Under the pieces are notes generated by a model. That model was given only the letters and a program-made list of their open reading frames with translations, did no database searches and was not told the DNA's origin. Position numbers and translations under genes: made by a program. Below are positions 18,529-28,529 of a stretch of DNA of 64,000 nucleotides, piece by piece; position 1 is the first letter of the stretch; each line of letters opens with the position of its first letter. Source of the DNA: Glaciecola sp. 33A (GTDB lineage: Bacteria > Pseudomonadota > Gammaproteobacteria > Enterobacterales > Alteromonadaceae); assembly GCF_002836745.1 (NCBI RefSeq), contig NZ_PJAR01000031.1, positions 20,217 to 84,216 on the forward strand, read 5' to 3'.

Positions 18529-19305
18529 TTGAGTACCGAAAGTTCGTCTAAAGAGTCGGCGTCATTCGTCGGCACTTTGCCAAAGCATGTGGCCATTATA
18601 ATGGATGGCAACGGTCGCTGGGCGCAACAGCAAGGAAAGTTAAGAACCTTCGGTCATAAGGCGGGAGTCAAAGCTGTTCGTGCATCTGTTAGATATGCTC
18701 GAAAAAAAGGCATAAAAGCACTCACCTTATTTGCTTTCAGTAGTGAAAATTGGAAACGTCCTAAAGACGAAGTTACTATTTTGATTCAGCTTTTTAATCT
18801 TGTTTTAGCGAGTGAGGTCAAGAAACTTAACAAAAATAATATTCGTCTTAAAGTAATCGGTGATTTATCCGCTTTTGATAAAAAATTAGTTGAGAAGATC
18901 CGCAAAGCCGAACTCCTGACTGAAAATAATACCGCGCTAACACTCAATATTGCTGCTAATTATGGCGGCCGTTGGGATATCGTGAAAGCGGTTCAAAAAA
19001 TAGCTGATGATGTAAAACAAGGGTGTATTAAAGCAGAAGACATCACAGAAGATAGCTTCAATCAATACACTTGTATGTCTGATTTACCCTCGTTGGATTT
19101 AATGATCCGAACGGGTGGCGACCATAGAATAAGCAACTTTTTATTGTGGCAATCCGCATATGCAGAATTCTATTTTTGTGAGACACTTTGGCCAGACTTC
19201 GACGAACAGAAGTTTGATGATGCTATTTTGGACTTCTGTCAAAGACAAAGAAGGTTTGGACAAATTGGTGCGCAAGTGAGTTCAGACAACCAAGGTCAAG
19301 GTTAA
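18529..19305 (+). CDS. uppS: Undecaprenyl diphosphate synthase
   Basis: A 258-residue cis-prenyltransferase making C55-PP, the lipid carrier for peptidoglycan and O-antigen. The active-site segment HVAIIMDGNGRWA (catalytic Asp about 25) is followed by GHKAGVKAVR, TLFAFSSENWKRP and the C-terminal LMIRTGGDHRISNFLLWQ and YAEFYFCETLWPDF motifs. The family norm in the third motif is GGE.R.SNF; here it is GGDHRISNF, a conservative change. It starts with TTG at 18529, 4 nt after frr, and its TAA shares a base with the cdsA ATG. Confidence 0.97.
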   Translation: MSTESSSKESASFVGTLPKHVAIIMDGNGRWAQQQGKLRTFGHKAGVKAVRASVRYARKKGIKALTLFAFSSENWKRPKDEVTILIQLFNLVLASEVKKLNKNNIRLKVIGDLSAFDKKLVEKIRKAELLTENNTALTLNIAANYGGRWDIVKAVQKIADDVKQGCIKAEDITEDSFNQYTCMSDLPSLDLMIRTGGDHRISNFLLWQSAYAEFYFCETLWPDFDEQKFDDAILDFCQRQRRFGQIGAQVSSDNQGQG

Positions 19306-20168
19306 TGTTAAAACAAAGAATAATAACAGCACTCATTCTTGCACCCTTGGCAATTTTAGCTATTTTATTTTTACCGGTTGAAGAATTTAAAATTGCGGTT
19401 GCCGGCGTAGTCGCCTTAGGCGCCTACGAATGGGCTAATATGTCAGGTATTACTGGCCGGGTATCAAAAGCCTCTTTCATGTCTCTCATAGTGCTTATAT
19501 GTGGGGTGCTTATTTTTGCTGTGGACGGTCAAGAAGTTTGGTATCAAGGCGAATTAAATAGTATTTATAAAACAATACTGGGTATTGCTGCTGTTTGGTG
19601 GGCGGTGTCACTTGGTATGATCCTAACGTATCCAAAATACAGTTCAGTTTGGACACAGAATGTGCCAATTAGAGCGGCTTTTGGGGTGCTTACTCTGATC
19701 CCAACGTGGGTTGCAGTCATTAGTTTACGCAACAATTTATATGAAGTTGACCCGTTTTATGGTGCCTCGCTTATTTTTTACGTGCTCGGCATCGTGTGGG
19801 CTGCAGATATCGGTGCATTCTTTGTTGGAGTTAAATTTGGTAAGCATAAATTGCGCCCCAATGTTTCTCCTGGCAAAAGTATAGAGGGCTTGTTTGGCGG
19901 TGTAATGGCATCACTCGCTATCATTGCGTTTGCTGCGTTGCATTATCAGTTTGAAGCTAGCCGGATGGGCTTACATTTACTTATCGGCATTATCACGGTA
20001 GCTGTATCTGCATTAGGTGATTTAAATGAGAGTATGTTTAAACGTTGTGCGGGCATTAAAGATAGCGGCAGATTGCTTCCTGGTCATGGTGGTATAATGG
20101 ATCGAATCGATAGTTTAACCGCCGCATTCCCTATTTTTGCATTCTGTTATGTCATATGGATGGCATAG
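19305..20168 (+). CDS. cdsA: Phosphatidate cytidylyltransferase
   Basis: A 287-residue polytopic inner-membrane enzyme making CDP-diacylglycerol from phosphatidate and CTP. The C-terminal signature is LGDLNESMFKRCAGIKDSG followed by LLPGHGGIMDRIDS. Several hydrophobic segments fill the first 230 residues. It overlaps uppS by 1 nt and is followed by dxr after 70 nt, in the standard order. Confidence 0.97.
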   Translation: MLKQRIITALILAPLAILAILFLPVEEFKIAVAGVVALGAYEWANMSGITGRVSKASFMSLIVLICGVLIFAVDGQEVWYQGELNSIYKTILGIAAVWWAVSLGMILTYPKYSSVWTQNVPIRAAFGVLTLIPTWVAVISLRNNLYEVDPFYGASLIFYVLGIVWAADIGAFFVGVKFGKHKLRPNVSPGKSIEGLFGGVMASLAIIAFAALHYQFEASRMGLHLLIGIITVAVSALGDLNESMFKRCAGIKDSGRLLPGHGGIMDRIDSLTAAFPIFAFCYVIWMA

Positions 20169-20238
20169 CCAACTATGTTAATATCGGCGTCACCGTTATT
20201 TATTTCACACTCCTTAATCTAAAGGTCTGGCAGATATT

Positions 20239-21420
20239 GTGAGAACCATTACTGTCCTAGGGGCAACCGGCTCTATAGGTCAAAACACGATTAACGTGAT
20301 TTGTCGTCATCCTGACAAGTTTCGTGTTTTTGCGATAACTGGCCACACTAGCTTAGATGCGCTTGTGCAGCTTGCTGTAAAATGCGCTCCGCGTTATATC
20401 GTGTTGTCCGATCCAGAAGCTTACACTGCATTCGCAACATTATTAAAAAAAGAAAATTGTCACTCTGAGGTGTTAGTTGGTGCGCAAGCGTTGGACGATG
20501 TATGTTCAGCACCAGAAGTAGACACCGTAATGTCGGCTATTGTTGGCGCGGCAGGATTACTTCCTACATTAGCTGCGGTGCGCGCTGGCAAACGCGTATT
20601 GTTGGCTAACAAAGAATCGTTAGTGATGTCTGGCGAGCTGTTTATGAATGCAGTGCGCGAGCATAAAGCGGAACTATTACCTATAGACAGTGAACACAAT
20701 GCTATTTTTCAATGCTTACCGCACGATTTTGAATACGGAAATTTAGAAAAATCAGGTATAACTAAAATTTTGCTAACGGGTTCTGGTGGCCCGTTTAGAA
20801 CCCTAGCGGATGCGTCATTTGATTCGATTACCCCAGACCAAGCTTGTGACCATCCGACGTGGGCAATGGGACGAAAAATTTCCGTTGATTCCGCAACGAT
20901 GATGAACAAGGGGCTGGAATTTATTGAAGCCAAATGGCTTTTTGGTCTGCACGAAGATGACATCGAAGTGGTATTGCACCCACAAAGCACCATCCATTCG
21001 ATGGTGCAATATGTCGATGGTTCAATCATTGCACAACTCGGCAATCCGGATATGCGCACGTCAATCGCTTATGGCTTGAGCTTTCCCGACCGAATAACGT
21101 CTGGGGTAGAAGCGGTTGACTTTTCAAGTTTGACAGACTTTAGTTTTTCAAAGCCAGATAAAAATCGATACCCTAGCTTGTACTTAGCAATTGAAGCCTG
21201 CAAGCAGGGACAAGCAGCAACAACTGCAATTAACGCAGCCAATGAAGTGGCGGTTGATGCATTTTTAAAAGGACAGATTAAGTTTACTGACATTGCAAAA
21301 GTGAATCAACAAGTACTACAGAAAACCAATTCCATTGAACTCACGAGTATTGTGCAAGTTTTAGAGCATGATACAGAGGCAAGAGTTTTAGCCCAACAAA
21401 TAGTAAGGAAGTTGAATTAG
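20239..21420 (+). CDS. dxr: 1-deoxy-D-xylulose 5-phosphate reductoisomerase
   Basis: A 393-residue NADPH-dependent enzyme of the MEP isoprenoid pathway. The N-terminal Rossmann motif VLGATGSIGQNTINV is followed by LLANKESLVMSG, LLPIDSEHNAIFQ (metal ligands), GSGGPF and a HPTWAMGRKISVDSATMMNKGLE-type stretch with the conserved GRKISVDSATMMNKGLE core. It starts with GTG at 20239. Its TAG shares its last base with the GTG of rseP, giving tight coupling. It supplies precursor for the neighbouring uppS. Confidence 0.98.
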   Translation: MRTITVLGATGSIGQNTINVICRHPDKFRVFAITGHTSLDALVQLAVKCAPRYIVLSDPEAYTAFATLLKKENCHSEVLVGAQALDDVCSAPEVDTVMSAIVGAAGLLPTLAAVRAGKRVLLANKESLVMSGELFMNAVREHKAELLPIDSEHNAIFQCLPHDFEYGNLEKSGITKILLTGSGGPFRTLADASFDSITPDQACDHPTWAMGRKISVDSATMMNKGLEFIEAKWLFGLHEDDIEVVLHPQSTIHSMVQYVDGSIIAQLGNPDMRTSIAYGLSFPDRITSGVEAVDFSSLTDFSFSKPDKNRYPSLYLAIEACKQGQAATTAINAANEVAVDAFLKGQIKFTDIAKVNQQVLQKTNSIELTSIVQVLEHDTEARVLAQQIVRKLN

Positions 21421-22772
21421 TGTTTGAAATTATTCGAAACATTGGTGCGTTTATCATGGCATTGGGCATTTTAGTAGCCGTGCATGAATGGGGACACTTT
21501 ATCATTGCCAGAAAGTGTGGGGTTAAGGTCCTGCGTTTTTCTATTGGCTTTGGTAAACCGTTATATAAACGCATTACATCGACAGGCATGGAGTTTGTTA
21601 TTGCTGCCATTCCACTTGGTGGCTATGTAAGAATGTTAGACAGCAGGGTAGATGATGTTGCAGAGCAAGATAAAGCTGAATCGTTTGACATCCAACCCGT
21701 GTGGAAACGATTCGCAATAGTAGCAGCAGGGCCCGGTATTAACTTTTTATTTGCGATTTTAATCTTAATGGTTGTCGCCATGATTGGGCAAGACAAGGCA
21801 AAACCTTATATAGGCGAGATAAATCCTGAGTCGTATATGGCCGCAACCGGGATTGAAGTGGGCGATAAAATTACTGCAGTGGATGGTGCTAACACCAAAA
21901 CTTGGCAAGCGGTCAACATAGAACTGATGCGCTTTATTGGTGGCGACCATATTCCATTGTCCGTTGAAAAACCAAATGGGCAAGCTGTTTCTTATAAAAT
22001 GGAGATGCCCAATTGGCAGTTTGATCCTGAATTAGACAATATGTTTACCTCAATTGGCTTTGAACCATTCAGAACAAAGCCGAGTAAAATCATTGGCCTA
22101 GTGTTACCTGGCGGTCCCTCATCGCAAGCAGGCTTGCAAGAAAACGATGAAATACTAAAACTAAATGGAACCTTCATGGATGAATGGGGACAAATAGTGG
22201 ACTATGTAAAGCCAAGAGCAAACGAGACAATTGAAGTTGAAGTGTTGCGAAACGGCGGTTCTATGGTGTTCTCAGTTACCTTAGGTGAAATTAAAACGGC
22301 GACGGGTACTGATGGTAGGCTGGGTATTTCTTCTCAGGTTGGAGCATATCCTGAAGCGTATTATTTTCATGACAAATCAGGACCTTTTGATGCTTTAGTC
22401 AAAGGAACGCAAGAAACGTGGCGATTAATGACTCTAACTGTCGAAATGTTAGGCAAATTTATTAATGGTGATGTTGCGGTTAAAAATCTGAGTGGCCCTA
22501 TTTCTATTGCCCAAGGCGCTGGAATGAGTGCAAGTTATGGAATTGTTGTATTTTTAGGGTTTTTGGCCCTAATCAGTGTTAATCTTGGGATCATAAATTT
22601 GTTACCATTACCCATGTTGGACGGCGGGCATTTAATGTACTTTATCGCCGAATGGATAACAGGCAAGCCTGTCCCAGACGCAGTGCAGGAAGTTGGATTT
22701 AGGATAGGTGGCGTTTTGTTATTCACGCTAATGGCGGTTGCCATTTTTAACGACATCAATCGCATCACATAA
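21420..22772 (+). CDS. rseP: Site-2 intramembrane zinc protease RseP
   Basis: A 450-residue S2P-family protease that cleaves RseA and signal-peptide remnants within the inner membrane, controlling the sigma-E envelope stress response. The zinc motif VHEWGHFIIAR is in the first membrane segment (His-Glu at about 22-23). Two PDZ domains lie in the periplasmic region (about 115-300), and the third metal ligand is in NLLPLPMLDGGH near residue 397. It starts with GTG overlapping dxr by 1 nt. The length equals that of E. coli RseP. Confidence 0.98.
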   Translation: MFEIIRNIGAFIMALGILVAVHEWGHFIIARKCGVKVLRFSIGFGKPLYKRITSTGMEFVIAAIPLGGYVRMLDSRVDDVAEQDKAESFDIQPVWKRFAIVAAGPGINFLFAILILMVVAMIGQDKAKPYIGEINPESYMAATGIEVGDKITAVDGANTKTWQAVNIELMRFIGGDHIPLSVEKPNGQAVSYKMEMPNWQFDPELDNMFTSIGFEPFRTKPSKIIGLVLPGGPSSQAGLQENDEILKLNGTFMDEWGQIVDYVKPRANETIEVEVLRNGGSMVFSVTLGEIKTATGTDGRLGISSQVGAYPEAYYFHDKSGPFDALVKGTQETWRLMTLTVEMLGKFINGDVAVKNLSGPISIAQGAGMSASYGIVVFLGFLALISVNLGIINLLPLPMLDGGHLMYFIAEWITGKPVPDAVQEVGFRIGGVLLFTLMAVAIFNDINRIT

Positions 22773-22815
22773 TAATAGTTTTGTAAAAAAACGTGTTTTG
22801 GAAGAATATTAGTAA

Positions 22816-25302
22816 ATGAAGTGTAAACAGTTAGTTCTTATTGCCTTGATGGCATTTACCTCGTTATCATTTGCACAGAGTAAATCTGAATTTGTGGTAG
22901 AAGATATTCGCGTTGAAGGTTTGCAGCGTGTCGCCCTAGGTGCCGCTCTTACTTACCTTCCAGTGCAGGTCGGCGATCCGTTAAATTCCTTCCGTATTAG
23001 TCAATTAATACGTTCTTTGTATTCTTCCACGCACTTTGAAAAAGTTGAAATACTGCGCGACGGTGACGTACTGATTGTGCGCGTCTCTGAGCGGCCAACT
23101 ATTAGCAACATCGTGTTCGAAGGCAATGATGATATTAAAGATGAGCAGCTTGATGAAAGTTTGCAAAACTCAAATATCCGTGTCGGTGAGCCATTAGATA
23201 GAACGGTGTTAACTTCCATCGAAAATGGCTTGAAAGACTTCTTTTATAGTATTGGTAAATACAATGCTGATGTCACTGCTATTGTAACCCCGCTACCAAG
23301 AAATCGTGTTGACTTGAAATTGCTTTTTGAAGAAGGTGAGGCGGCTAAAATTAAACAAGTTAATATTGTCGGTAACGAATTGTTCGATGACGAAACATTG
23401 TTTCAAATAATGGAACTGAAATTTGACACCCCTTGGTGGGATTTTACGTCTGAAACACGTTATCAACAACAAACATTGTCGGGTGATTTGGAAAAATTAA
23501 CCAGCTTCTATAAAGACAGAGGTTACTTACGCTTTGCCATTAGTACTACGCAAGTATCAATGACCCCAGAAAAAGATGCCATTTATATTGGTATGAACTT
23601 AGATGAAGGCGAGCAATACACCATTTCTGAAGTTGAATTGGTTGGCGATCTCTTGGGCTTTGAAGACTTTTTAAATCAAGTCCTGCCGCTTTCTGCAGGT
23701 GAGTTGTATAATCAAGCAACGGTGACGTACAGCGAAGAATTTATTAGTAAGTACTTAGGACGTTTTGGCTATGCTTACCCGACGGTAACCACGATTCCAG
23801 ACATCAATGATGAAGACAAAACGGTGAAGCTGTCGTTGTCTGTTGATCCTGGTAAACGTATTTACGTTCGCCGCATAAACTTCCAAGGTAATGTGATTAC
23901 GTCAGACGAAGTACTGCGTCAAAACCTTAGCCAGCTTGAAGGTACGTGGTTGTCAGAGCAATTATTAGAAGGCTCAAAGGCATCTTTATCTCGGTTGACG
24001 TATATGGAAACGGTTGATTTTGAGACAATCAGGGTGCCTGGCGAAGACGACAAAGTTGATGTTGAGTTTAAAGTAAAAGAACAAGCCTCAGGCTCGTTCC
24101 AAGCTGGTATTGGTTATGGTGATAACACCAAACTAAGCTTAAATGCAGGCATTCAACAGGACAATTTCTTAGGAACCGGTAAGCGCATTGGTTTGAACGT
24201 GTCTACGGTGTCTTATCAACAGTCAATACAGTTAAATTACACTGACCCTTACTTCACGATCGACGGTATTAGTTTGGGCGGTAGTGTCGGTTATAGTAAG
24301 TTTGATGGTGGTAACTTTGGTGTCGTTCAATACGACAGTGAACGTTATCAAATAGGCGCAAACGTGGGTTATCCTATTAATGAGGTAAACCGAATTAGTT
24401 TTGGATTAACCTATGCCAATGTTGAGCTATCAAGCGATAATACATCTTTTGAACAAACGGCACGCTTCTATGACCAATTTAGAACCTTAGATCAGCCTGA
24501 TTCAGCGATTAAATATCAAAGTTTCTTAGCATCAGCGACTTGGTCACGTTCAACCCTCAACCGCGGTTTATTCCCGACAGATGGTTCGTCGCAACGTGCA
24601 TCATTTAGTATCACAACGCCGAATTCAGATGTTAACTATTTCAAATTTATTGCAGACACCAAATGGTATTATGCACTGAGCCAAAATCAGCGTTGGTCAA
24701 TCCTTGCTAGAATGCGTTTAGGTTATGGTAACGGTTATGGCGATAAAAATGGCAGTGAGCAAATACTGCCATTTACTGAAAACTTTACCGCCGGTGGTGC
24801 TGATACATTGCGCGGTTTTGAAGACAACACGGTGGGGCCGCGTGGCGTTCAGCGTATTTCCTCACAAATTGGCACCACCCCATTTGGTACGCCTGTTTTC
24901 GGTAGCCCGGATACTGACAGTGTCGTTGTTTCACAAAGAAGCTTAGGTGGTAACGCGATGGCCATAGGTGGTTTAGAGTTAATTGTACCAACCCCCTTTG
25001 TTGATACCGAATTCGACAGTTCAGTACGCACTTCAATTTTCCTTGATGTGGGTAATGTGTGGGATACTGAGTTTGATTACAACGAATACAAAGATCTTGA
25101 ATTCGTTGGCAGAAGCGGTGCAGGTCAACCCTCAGCAGTAGGTGATTTCAGCGATTGGAGTCAGTTCAGAAGTTCTGCCGGCATATCCGTACAATGGATT
25201 TCACCGATGGGACCGCTAGTATTTAGCTTTTCTAAAGAAATTAGTTCAGAAGATGGTGATAATCCTAAATTCTTTACGTTTAACATTGGCTCAACTTTCT
25301 AA
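22816..25302 (+). CDS. bamA: Outer membrane protein assembly factor BamA
   Basis: An 828-residue Omp85 protein, the core of the BAM complex that folds outer-membrane barrels. A signal peptide (residues 1-20, ending SLSFA) is followed by five POTRA domains (about 24-425; first one FVVEDIRVEGLQRV) and a C-terminal 16-stranded barrel with the surface-antigen VRGF-like motif TLRGFEDNTVGPR and a terminal Phe (NIGSTF). It is slightly longer than E. coli BamA (810). The neighbours rseP and skp are the standard ones. Confidence 0.99.
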   Translation: MKCKQLVLIALMAFTSLSFAQSKSEFVVEDIRVEGLQRVALGAALTYLPVQVGDPLNSFRISQLIRSLYSSTHFEKVEILRDGDVLIVRVSERPTISNIVFEGNDDIKDEQLDESLQNSNIRVGEPLDRTVLTSIENGLKDFFYSIGKYNADVTAIVTPLPRNRVDLKLLFEEGEAAKIKQVNIVGNELFDDETLFQIMELKFDTPWWDFTSETRYQQQTLSGDLEKLTSFYKDRGYLRFAISTTQVSMTPEKDAIYIGMNLDEGEQYTISEVELVGDLLGFEDFLNQVLPLSAGELYNQATVTYSEEFISKYLGRFGYAYPTVTTIPDINDEDKTVKLSLSVDPGKRIYVRRINFQGNVITSDEVLRQNLSQLEGTWLSEQLLEGSKASLSRLTYMETVDFETIRVPGEDDKVDVEFKVKEQASGSFQAGIGYGDNTKLSLNAGIQQDNFLGTGKRIGLNVSTVSYQQSIQLNYTDPYFTIDGISLGGSVGYSKFDGGNFGVVQYDSERYQIGANVGYPINEVNRISFGLTYANVELSSDNTSFEQTARFYDQFRTLDQPDSAIKYQSFLASATWSRSTLNRGLFPTDGSSQRASFSITTPNSDVNYFKFIADTKWYYALSQNQRWSILARMRLGYGNGYGDKNGSEQILPFTENFTAGGADTLRGFEDNTVGPRGVQRISSQIGTTPFGTPVFGSPDTDSVVVSQRSLGGNAMAIGGLELIVPTPFVDTEFDSSVRTSIFLDVGNVWDTEFDYNEYKDLEFVGRSGAGQPSAVGDFSDWSQFRSSAGISVQWISPMGPLVFSFSKEISSEDGDNPKFFTFNIGSTF

Positions 25303-25399
25303 AGCCTTGTTAACGTAGTATCATATACACAAATCAAGCTTATAATAGTTGGGTGCCAAGACGCCCAATAAAAAACGGAACAGATTAAAGGAGTTTCCA

Positions 25400-25918
25400 T
25401 TGAAAATATTTACTAAAACACTAATCGCGGGCGCTATGCTTAGCTCTGCATTGTTGACAACTGCTGTGCAAGCTGCGGAGCAAAAGTTCGGTGTTGTTGA
25501 TGTACAAGGTATTGTGCGCTCATTGCCACAGTTTGCAGAAATAGCACAAATTGTGACTGGTGAATTCAAGGATCAAATCCAAGAAGTCAATACACAAAGC
25601 GAAGAATACAATTTCTTAATTCAAAAGCTTCAGCGTGAAAGTGCAACCATGAGTGATGCTGATAAAACGAAATTAGAAGACCAAATTATTGCACTGCAAA
25701 AAACATTACAAGAAAAAACCGGTCCACTTCAGAAAGACATGCAAACTCGTGAACAAGAAGAGCAAAGAAAATTGCTTGGTCTAGTGATGCAAGCTGTTGA
25801 AAAAATTGCAGCTGAAGGTAAGTATGATGTGGTTTTAAACAGAAGCACAACGCCTTTCGTAAAGCCTGAATTTGATATCTCACAGCAAGTATTAGAGCAA
25901 GTAACTAAAGCCCAGTAA
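25400..25918 (+). CDS. skp: Periplasmic chaperone Skp (OmpH family)
   Basis: A 172-residue trimeric holdase that carries unfolded outer-membrane proteins to BamA. The start is TTG at 25400, 6 nt after AAAGGAG, beginning directly with the signal peptide (KIFTKTLIAGAMLSSALL, cleaved after VQA). A frame open from 25349 adds 17 charged residues and is rejected. The mature part opens with KFGVVDVQGIVRSLPQ, then a long coiled-coil hairpin (about residues 55-125), and ends in a short beta region. A terminator follows at once, and the next gene is fabZ: the lpxD normally found between them is absent. Confidence 0.95.
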   Translation: MKIFTKTLIAGAMLSSALLTTAVQAAEQKFGVVDVQGIVRSLPQFAEIAQIVTGEFKDQIQEVNTQSEEYNFLIQKLQRESATMSDADKTKLEDQIIALQKTLQEKTGPLQKDMQTREQEEQRKLLGLVMQAVEKIAAEGKYDVVLNRSTTPFVKPEFDISQQVLEQVTKAQ

Positions 25919-25979
25919 CAGTAAATAGAGGTCGTCAGTCGATGCAAATGATTGCGATATCTATAGTTCTGGCGAATAT

Positions 25980-26013
25980 CAGGCCAACCAATCGGTTGGT
26001 CTGATTTGTTTTT
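25980..26013 (+). terminator. Terminator after skp
   Basis: CCAACC (25984-25989) pairs with GGTTGG (25994-25999), extended by CAG/CTG around one mismatch, followed by the T-rich ATTTGTTTTT. It separates the bamA-skp transcript from fabZ-lpxA-lpxB. Confidence 0.8.
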
Positions 26014-26075
26014 GCTCCTCAAAAGTGTATCTTATGCATCCATGTTGCAGGACAAAAATAATAGAGTGACTGGCT

Positions 26076-26094
26076 AAGCGAAATCGATTCGCTT
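26076..26094 (+). promoter_or_regulatory. Hairpin immediately upstream of the fabZ ribosome binding site
   Basis: AAGCGAA (26076-26082) pairs perfectly with TTCGCTT (26088-26094) over a five-base loop, 9 nt before the fabZ AAGGA. No T run follows, so a role in mRNA stability or translation control is more likely than termination. Confidence 0.5.
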
Positions 26095-26114
26095 TAGACC
26101 GCAAAGGAAATATT

Positions 26115-26561
26115 TTGGCAGACTCACAAAAGACTATTTACATTAAAGAAATAATGGAATTACTACCCCATAGATATCCATTTCTATTAATCGATCGCGT
26201 TACTGATTACGAACTTGGCAAGTCAATTAAAGGGTATAAAAACATTACCTTTAATGAACCTTGTTTTACCGGCCACTTCCCGGGCCAACCTATTTTTCCC
26301 GGCGTAATGATCCTTGAAGGTTTAGCCCAAGCTGCTGGTGTGCTTGGTTTTAAAACCATGGGCAGTAGCGATCAATTGTATCTTTATGCAGGTATCGATA
26401 AAGCCCGATTTAAGCGTCCATGCGGACCTGGAGATCGCCTAGATTATGCGGTTGAGCTTATTAAAGAACGCCGCGGTATTTGGAAATTTTCTGGTGTCGC
26501 TACGGTTGATGGTGCGATAGTTTGCAGCGCTGATTTTATGTGTGCAATGAGAGATATGTAA
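26115..26561 (+). CDS. fabZ: 3-hydroxyacyl-ACP dehydratase FabZ
   Basis: A 148-residue hot-dog-fold dehydratase of type II fatty acid synthesis. It has the catalytic His in [14 protein letters not shown] (about residue 18), [23 protein letters not shown] with the catalytic Glu, and [14 protein letters not shown]. The start is TTG at 26115 with AAGGA 6 nt before it. It shares the branch-point metabolite 3-hydroxyacyl-ACP with LpxA, encoded 1 nt downstream, which explains their conserved pairing. Confidence 0.98.
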   Translation: MADSQKTIYIKEIMELLPHRYPFLLIDRVTDYELGKSIKGYKNITFNEPCFTGHFPGQPIFPGVMILEGLAQAAGVLGFKTMGSSDQLYLYAGIDKARFKRPCGPGDRLDYAVELIKERRGIWKFSGVATVDGAIVCSADFMCAMRDM

Positions 26562-26562
26562 T

Positions 26563-27333
26563 ATGATACATCCTTCATCGATAATATCAGCATCAGCTAA
26601 CATTGGTAAAAATGTTCAAATAGGTGCATTTTGTATCATTGGCGATAATGTGGACATTGGCGATAACTGTGTGTTTAATTCACACATAGTGGTCAAAGGG
26701 CATTCAAAAATTGGTAAAAATAATGTGTTTTTCCAGTTTTGTTCTATCGGTGAAGATTGTCAGGACAAAAAATACGCAGGTGAAGCCACTTATCTTGAAA
26801 TTGGTGACGACAATGTGTTTCGTGAGTCGTGCACTATTCATCGAGGCACGATACAAGACGAGAGTGTGACTCGAATTGGTAGTCGTAATTTATTTATGGT
26901 TAACGCGCATGTTGCGCACGATTGCGTGTTAGGTGACGACAATGTATTTGCAAATAACTGTACGATAGCGGGTCATGTTCACATTGCAAGTCAAGTCATT
27001 CTTGGTGGTATGACTGCGGTACATCAATTTTGTCACATTGGCGCGCACTCATTTACTGGCGGTGGTGCTGTTGTATTAAAGGACATACCTCCCTACATAA
27101 TGGTCAGCGGCACTAAACATGTTCCTCAGGGTATTAATAGTGAAGGGTTGAAGCGTCGAGGCTTTACGCCATCTGCTATTATGGCGATTAAACGTGCCTA
27201 CAAAGTCATTTACCGTAATGGCAATACAACCGACGAGGCACTGGTGCTGTTGAATGAAATGGCAGAGACAGAGCCCGATGTGAAAATTTTAGCTGATTTT
27301 GTGGCATCCTCAAAACGTGGCATCGTTCGCTAA
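26563..27333 (+). CDS. lpxA: UDP-N-acetylglucosamine O-acyltransferase LpxA
   Basis: A 256-residue trimeric left-handed beta-helix enzyme, the first step of lipid A synthesis. Hexapeptide repeats run from residue 1 to about 185, with the catalytic His in MVNAHVAHDCVLGDD and the LGGMTAVHQFCHIGAHS region. The C-terminal helical domain starts near GLKRRGFTPSAIMAIKRAY. It follows fabZ after one base and precedes lpxB by 5 nt. It is not LpxD: there is no N-terminal uridine-binding domain. Confidence 0.98.
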   Translation: MIHPSSIISASANIGKNVQIGAFCIIGDNVDIGDNCVFNSHIVVKGHSKIGKNNVFFQFCSIGEDCQDKKYAGEATYLEIGDDNVFRESCTIHRGTIQDESVTRIGSRNLFMVNAHVAHDCVLGDDNVFANNCTIAGHVHIASQVILGGMTAVHQFCHIGAHSFTGGGAVVLKDIPPYIMVSGTKHVPQGINSEGLKRRGFTPSAIMAIKRAYKVIYRNGNTTDEALVLLNEMAETEPDVKILADFVASSKRGIVR

Positions 27334-27338
27334 ATCGG

Positions 27339-28529
27339 ATGACTACTGTTGAGTCACTGATAGATAAAATAACAAGTGATAAACCGCTGCGAATTGGTAT
27401 TGTCGCCGGCGAAGCATCAGGTGATGTGCTCGCTGCTGGTTTTGTTGCCGTCCTCAAAAAGATGTACCCAAATGCCAGTTTCGAAGGTATTGGTGGTAAA
27501 CATCTTACTGCGCTGGGCCTAGATTCTTTATTTGATATGGAAGAATTATCCGTAATGGGCTTAGTAGAAGTGCTAAAGCACTTGCCTCGTTTACTGCACA
27601 TTCGCAAAACCGTTATTCAGCATTTTCTCAATAAACCGCCAGATATATTCATTGGTGTGGACGCCCCTGACTTTAATCTTGCGGTGGAAACAAAACTTAA
27701 AAAAGCCGGTATAAAAACGGTTCATTACATTAGTCCAACGATATGGGCGTGGCGCGAATCACGCATTCATAAAATAGCTAGAGCGACTAACTTAGTACTG
27801 GGTATTTTTCCATTCGAAGCCAGCATTTATCGACAGTACAAGGTGCCTTATCAATATGTCGGCCACACTATGGCTGATAGCATCCCACTAGTCCCGGACC
27901 AATCAGGCAAAAGAACACTGTTTGCATTGGAAAGTACCGATAAGGTATTGGCTTTATTGCCCGGAAGTCGTGCGCGAGAAGTTGACACTTTGCTGCCTGA
28001 CTTTATAAAAGCAGCTGAGTTACTTGCGCTTAGCTTGCCCGCCTTAAAAGTGCTCATACCAGCGGCAAATGAGGCTCGAGAAAGACAAATCAAGTTGTTA
28101 CTAAAAGAGCTTAAGCCAGTCGTGCACGTGCGAGTGACGCAAATGTCAGCTCGAGATGTGATGATCGCTGCTGATGCGGTGTTGTTGGCATCGGGTACGG
28201 CCACACTTGAAGCTATGCTGTGCAAAAAACCAATGGTCGTTGGCTATAAAATGTCTGCAATGACACACCTGATCATGCGGCGTTTGTATAAGCCGGATTT
28301 CTTTTCATTACCGAATATTTTAGCCAACGAAGAACTGGTACCCGAATTATTGCAAGAAGATGTGGTTCCGCAAAATATGGCTGATAAGTTAAGGCCCATG
28401 TTGCAAAGCCAGCCGCATGCATTAATATCACGCTTTACGCAATTACATAAAATGTTGCAGTTAAATGCTGATGAGCAAGCGGCAAGAGCGATTCAAGCTC
28501 TGTTGGCACGGACAAGCAGTGATGAGTAA
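27339..28529 (+). CDS. lpxB: Lipid-A-disaccharide synthase
   Basis: A 396-residue membrane-associated GT-B glycosyltransferase (family GT19) that joins UDP-diacylglucosamine to lipid X. It shows [17 protein letters not shown] at the N-terminus, [31 protein letters not shown] and the C-terminal [14 protein letters not shown] and [11 protein letters not shown] motifs. It overlaps rnhB by 8 nt. Its substrate requires LpxD activity, which must be encoded elsewhere. Confidence 0.98.
   Translation: MTTVESLIDKITSDKPLRIGIVAGEASGDVLAAGFVAVLKKMYPNASFEGIGGKHLTALGLDSLFDMEELSVMGLVEVLKHLPRLLHIRKTVIQHFLNKPPDIFIGVDAPDFNLAVETKLKKAGIKTVHYISPTIWAWRESRIHKIARATNLVLGIFPFEASIYRQYKVPYQYVGHTMADSIPLVPDQSGKRTLFALESTDKVLALLPGSRAREVDTLLPDFIKAAELLALSLPALKVLIPAANEARERQIKLLLKELKPVVHVRVTQMSARDVMIAADAVLLASGTATLEAMLCKKPMVVGYKMSAMTHLIMRRLYKPDFFSLPNILANEELVPELLQEDVVPQNMADKLRPMLQSQPHALISRFTQLHKMLQLNADEQAARAIQALLARTSSDE

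Noticed and set aside
26563..27333. The hexapeptide acyltransferase considered as LpxD
   Set aside because: It lacks the LpxD N-terminal domain and has the LpxA catalytic His segment and C-terminal helical domain.
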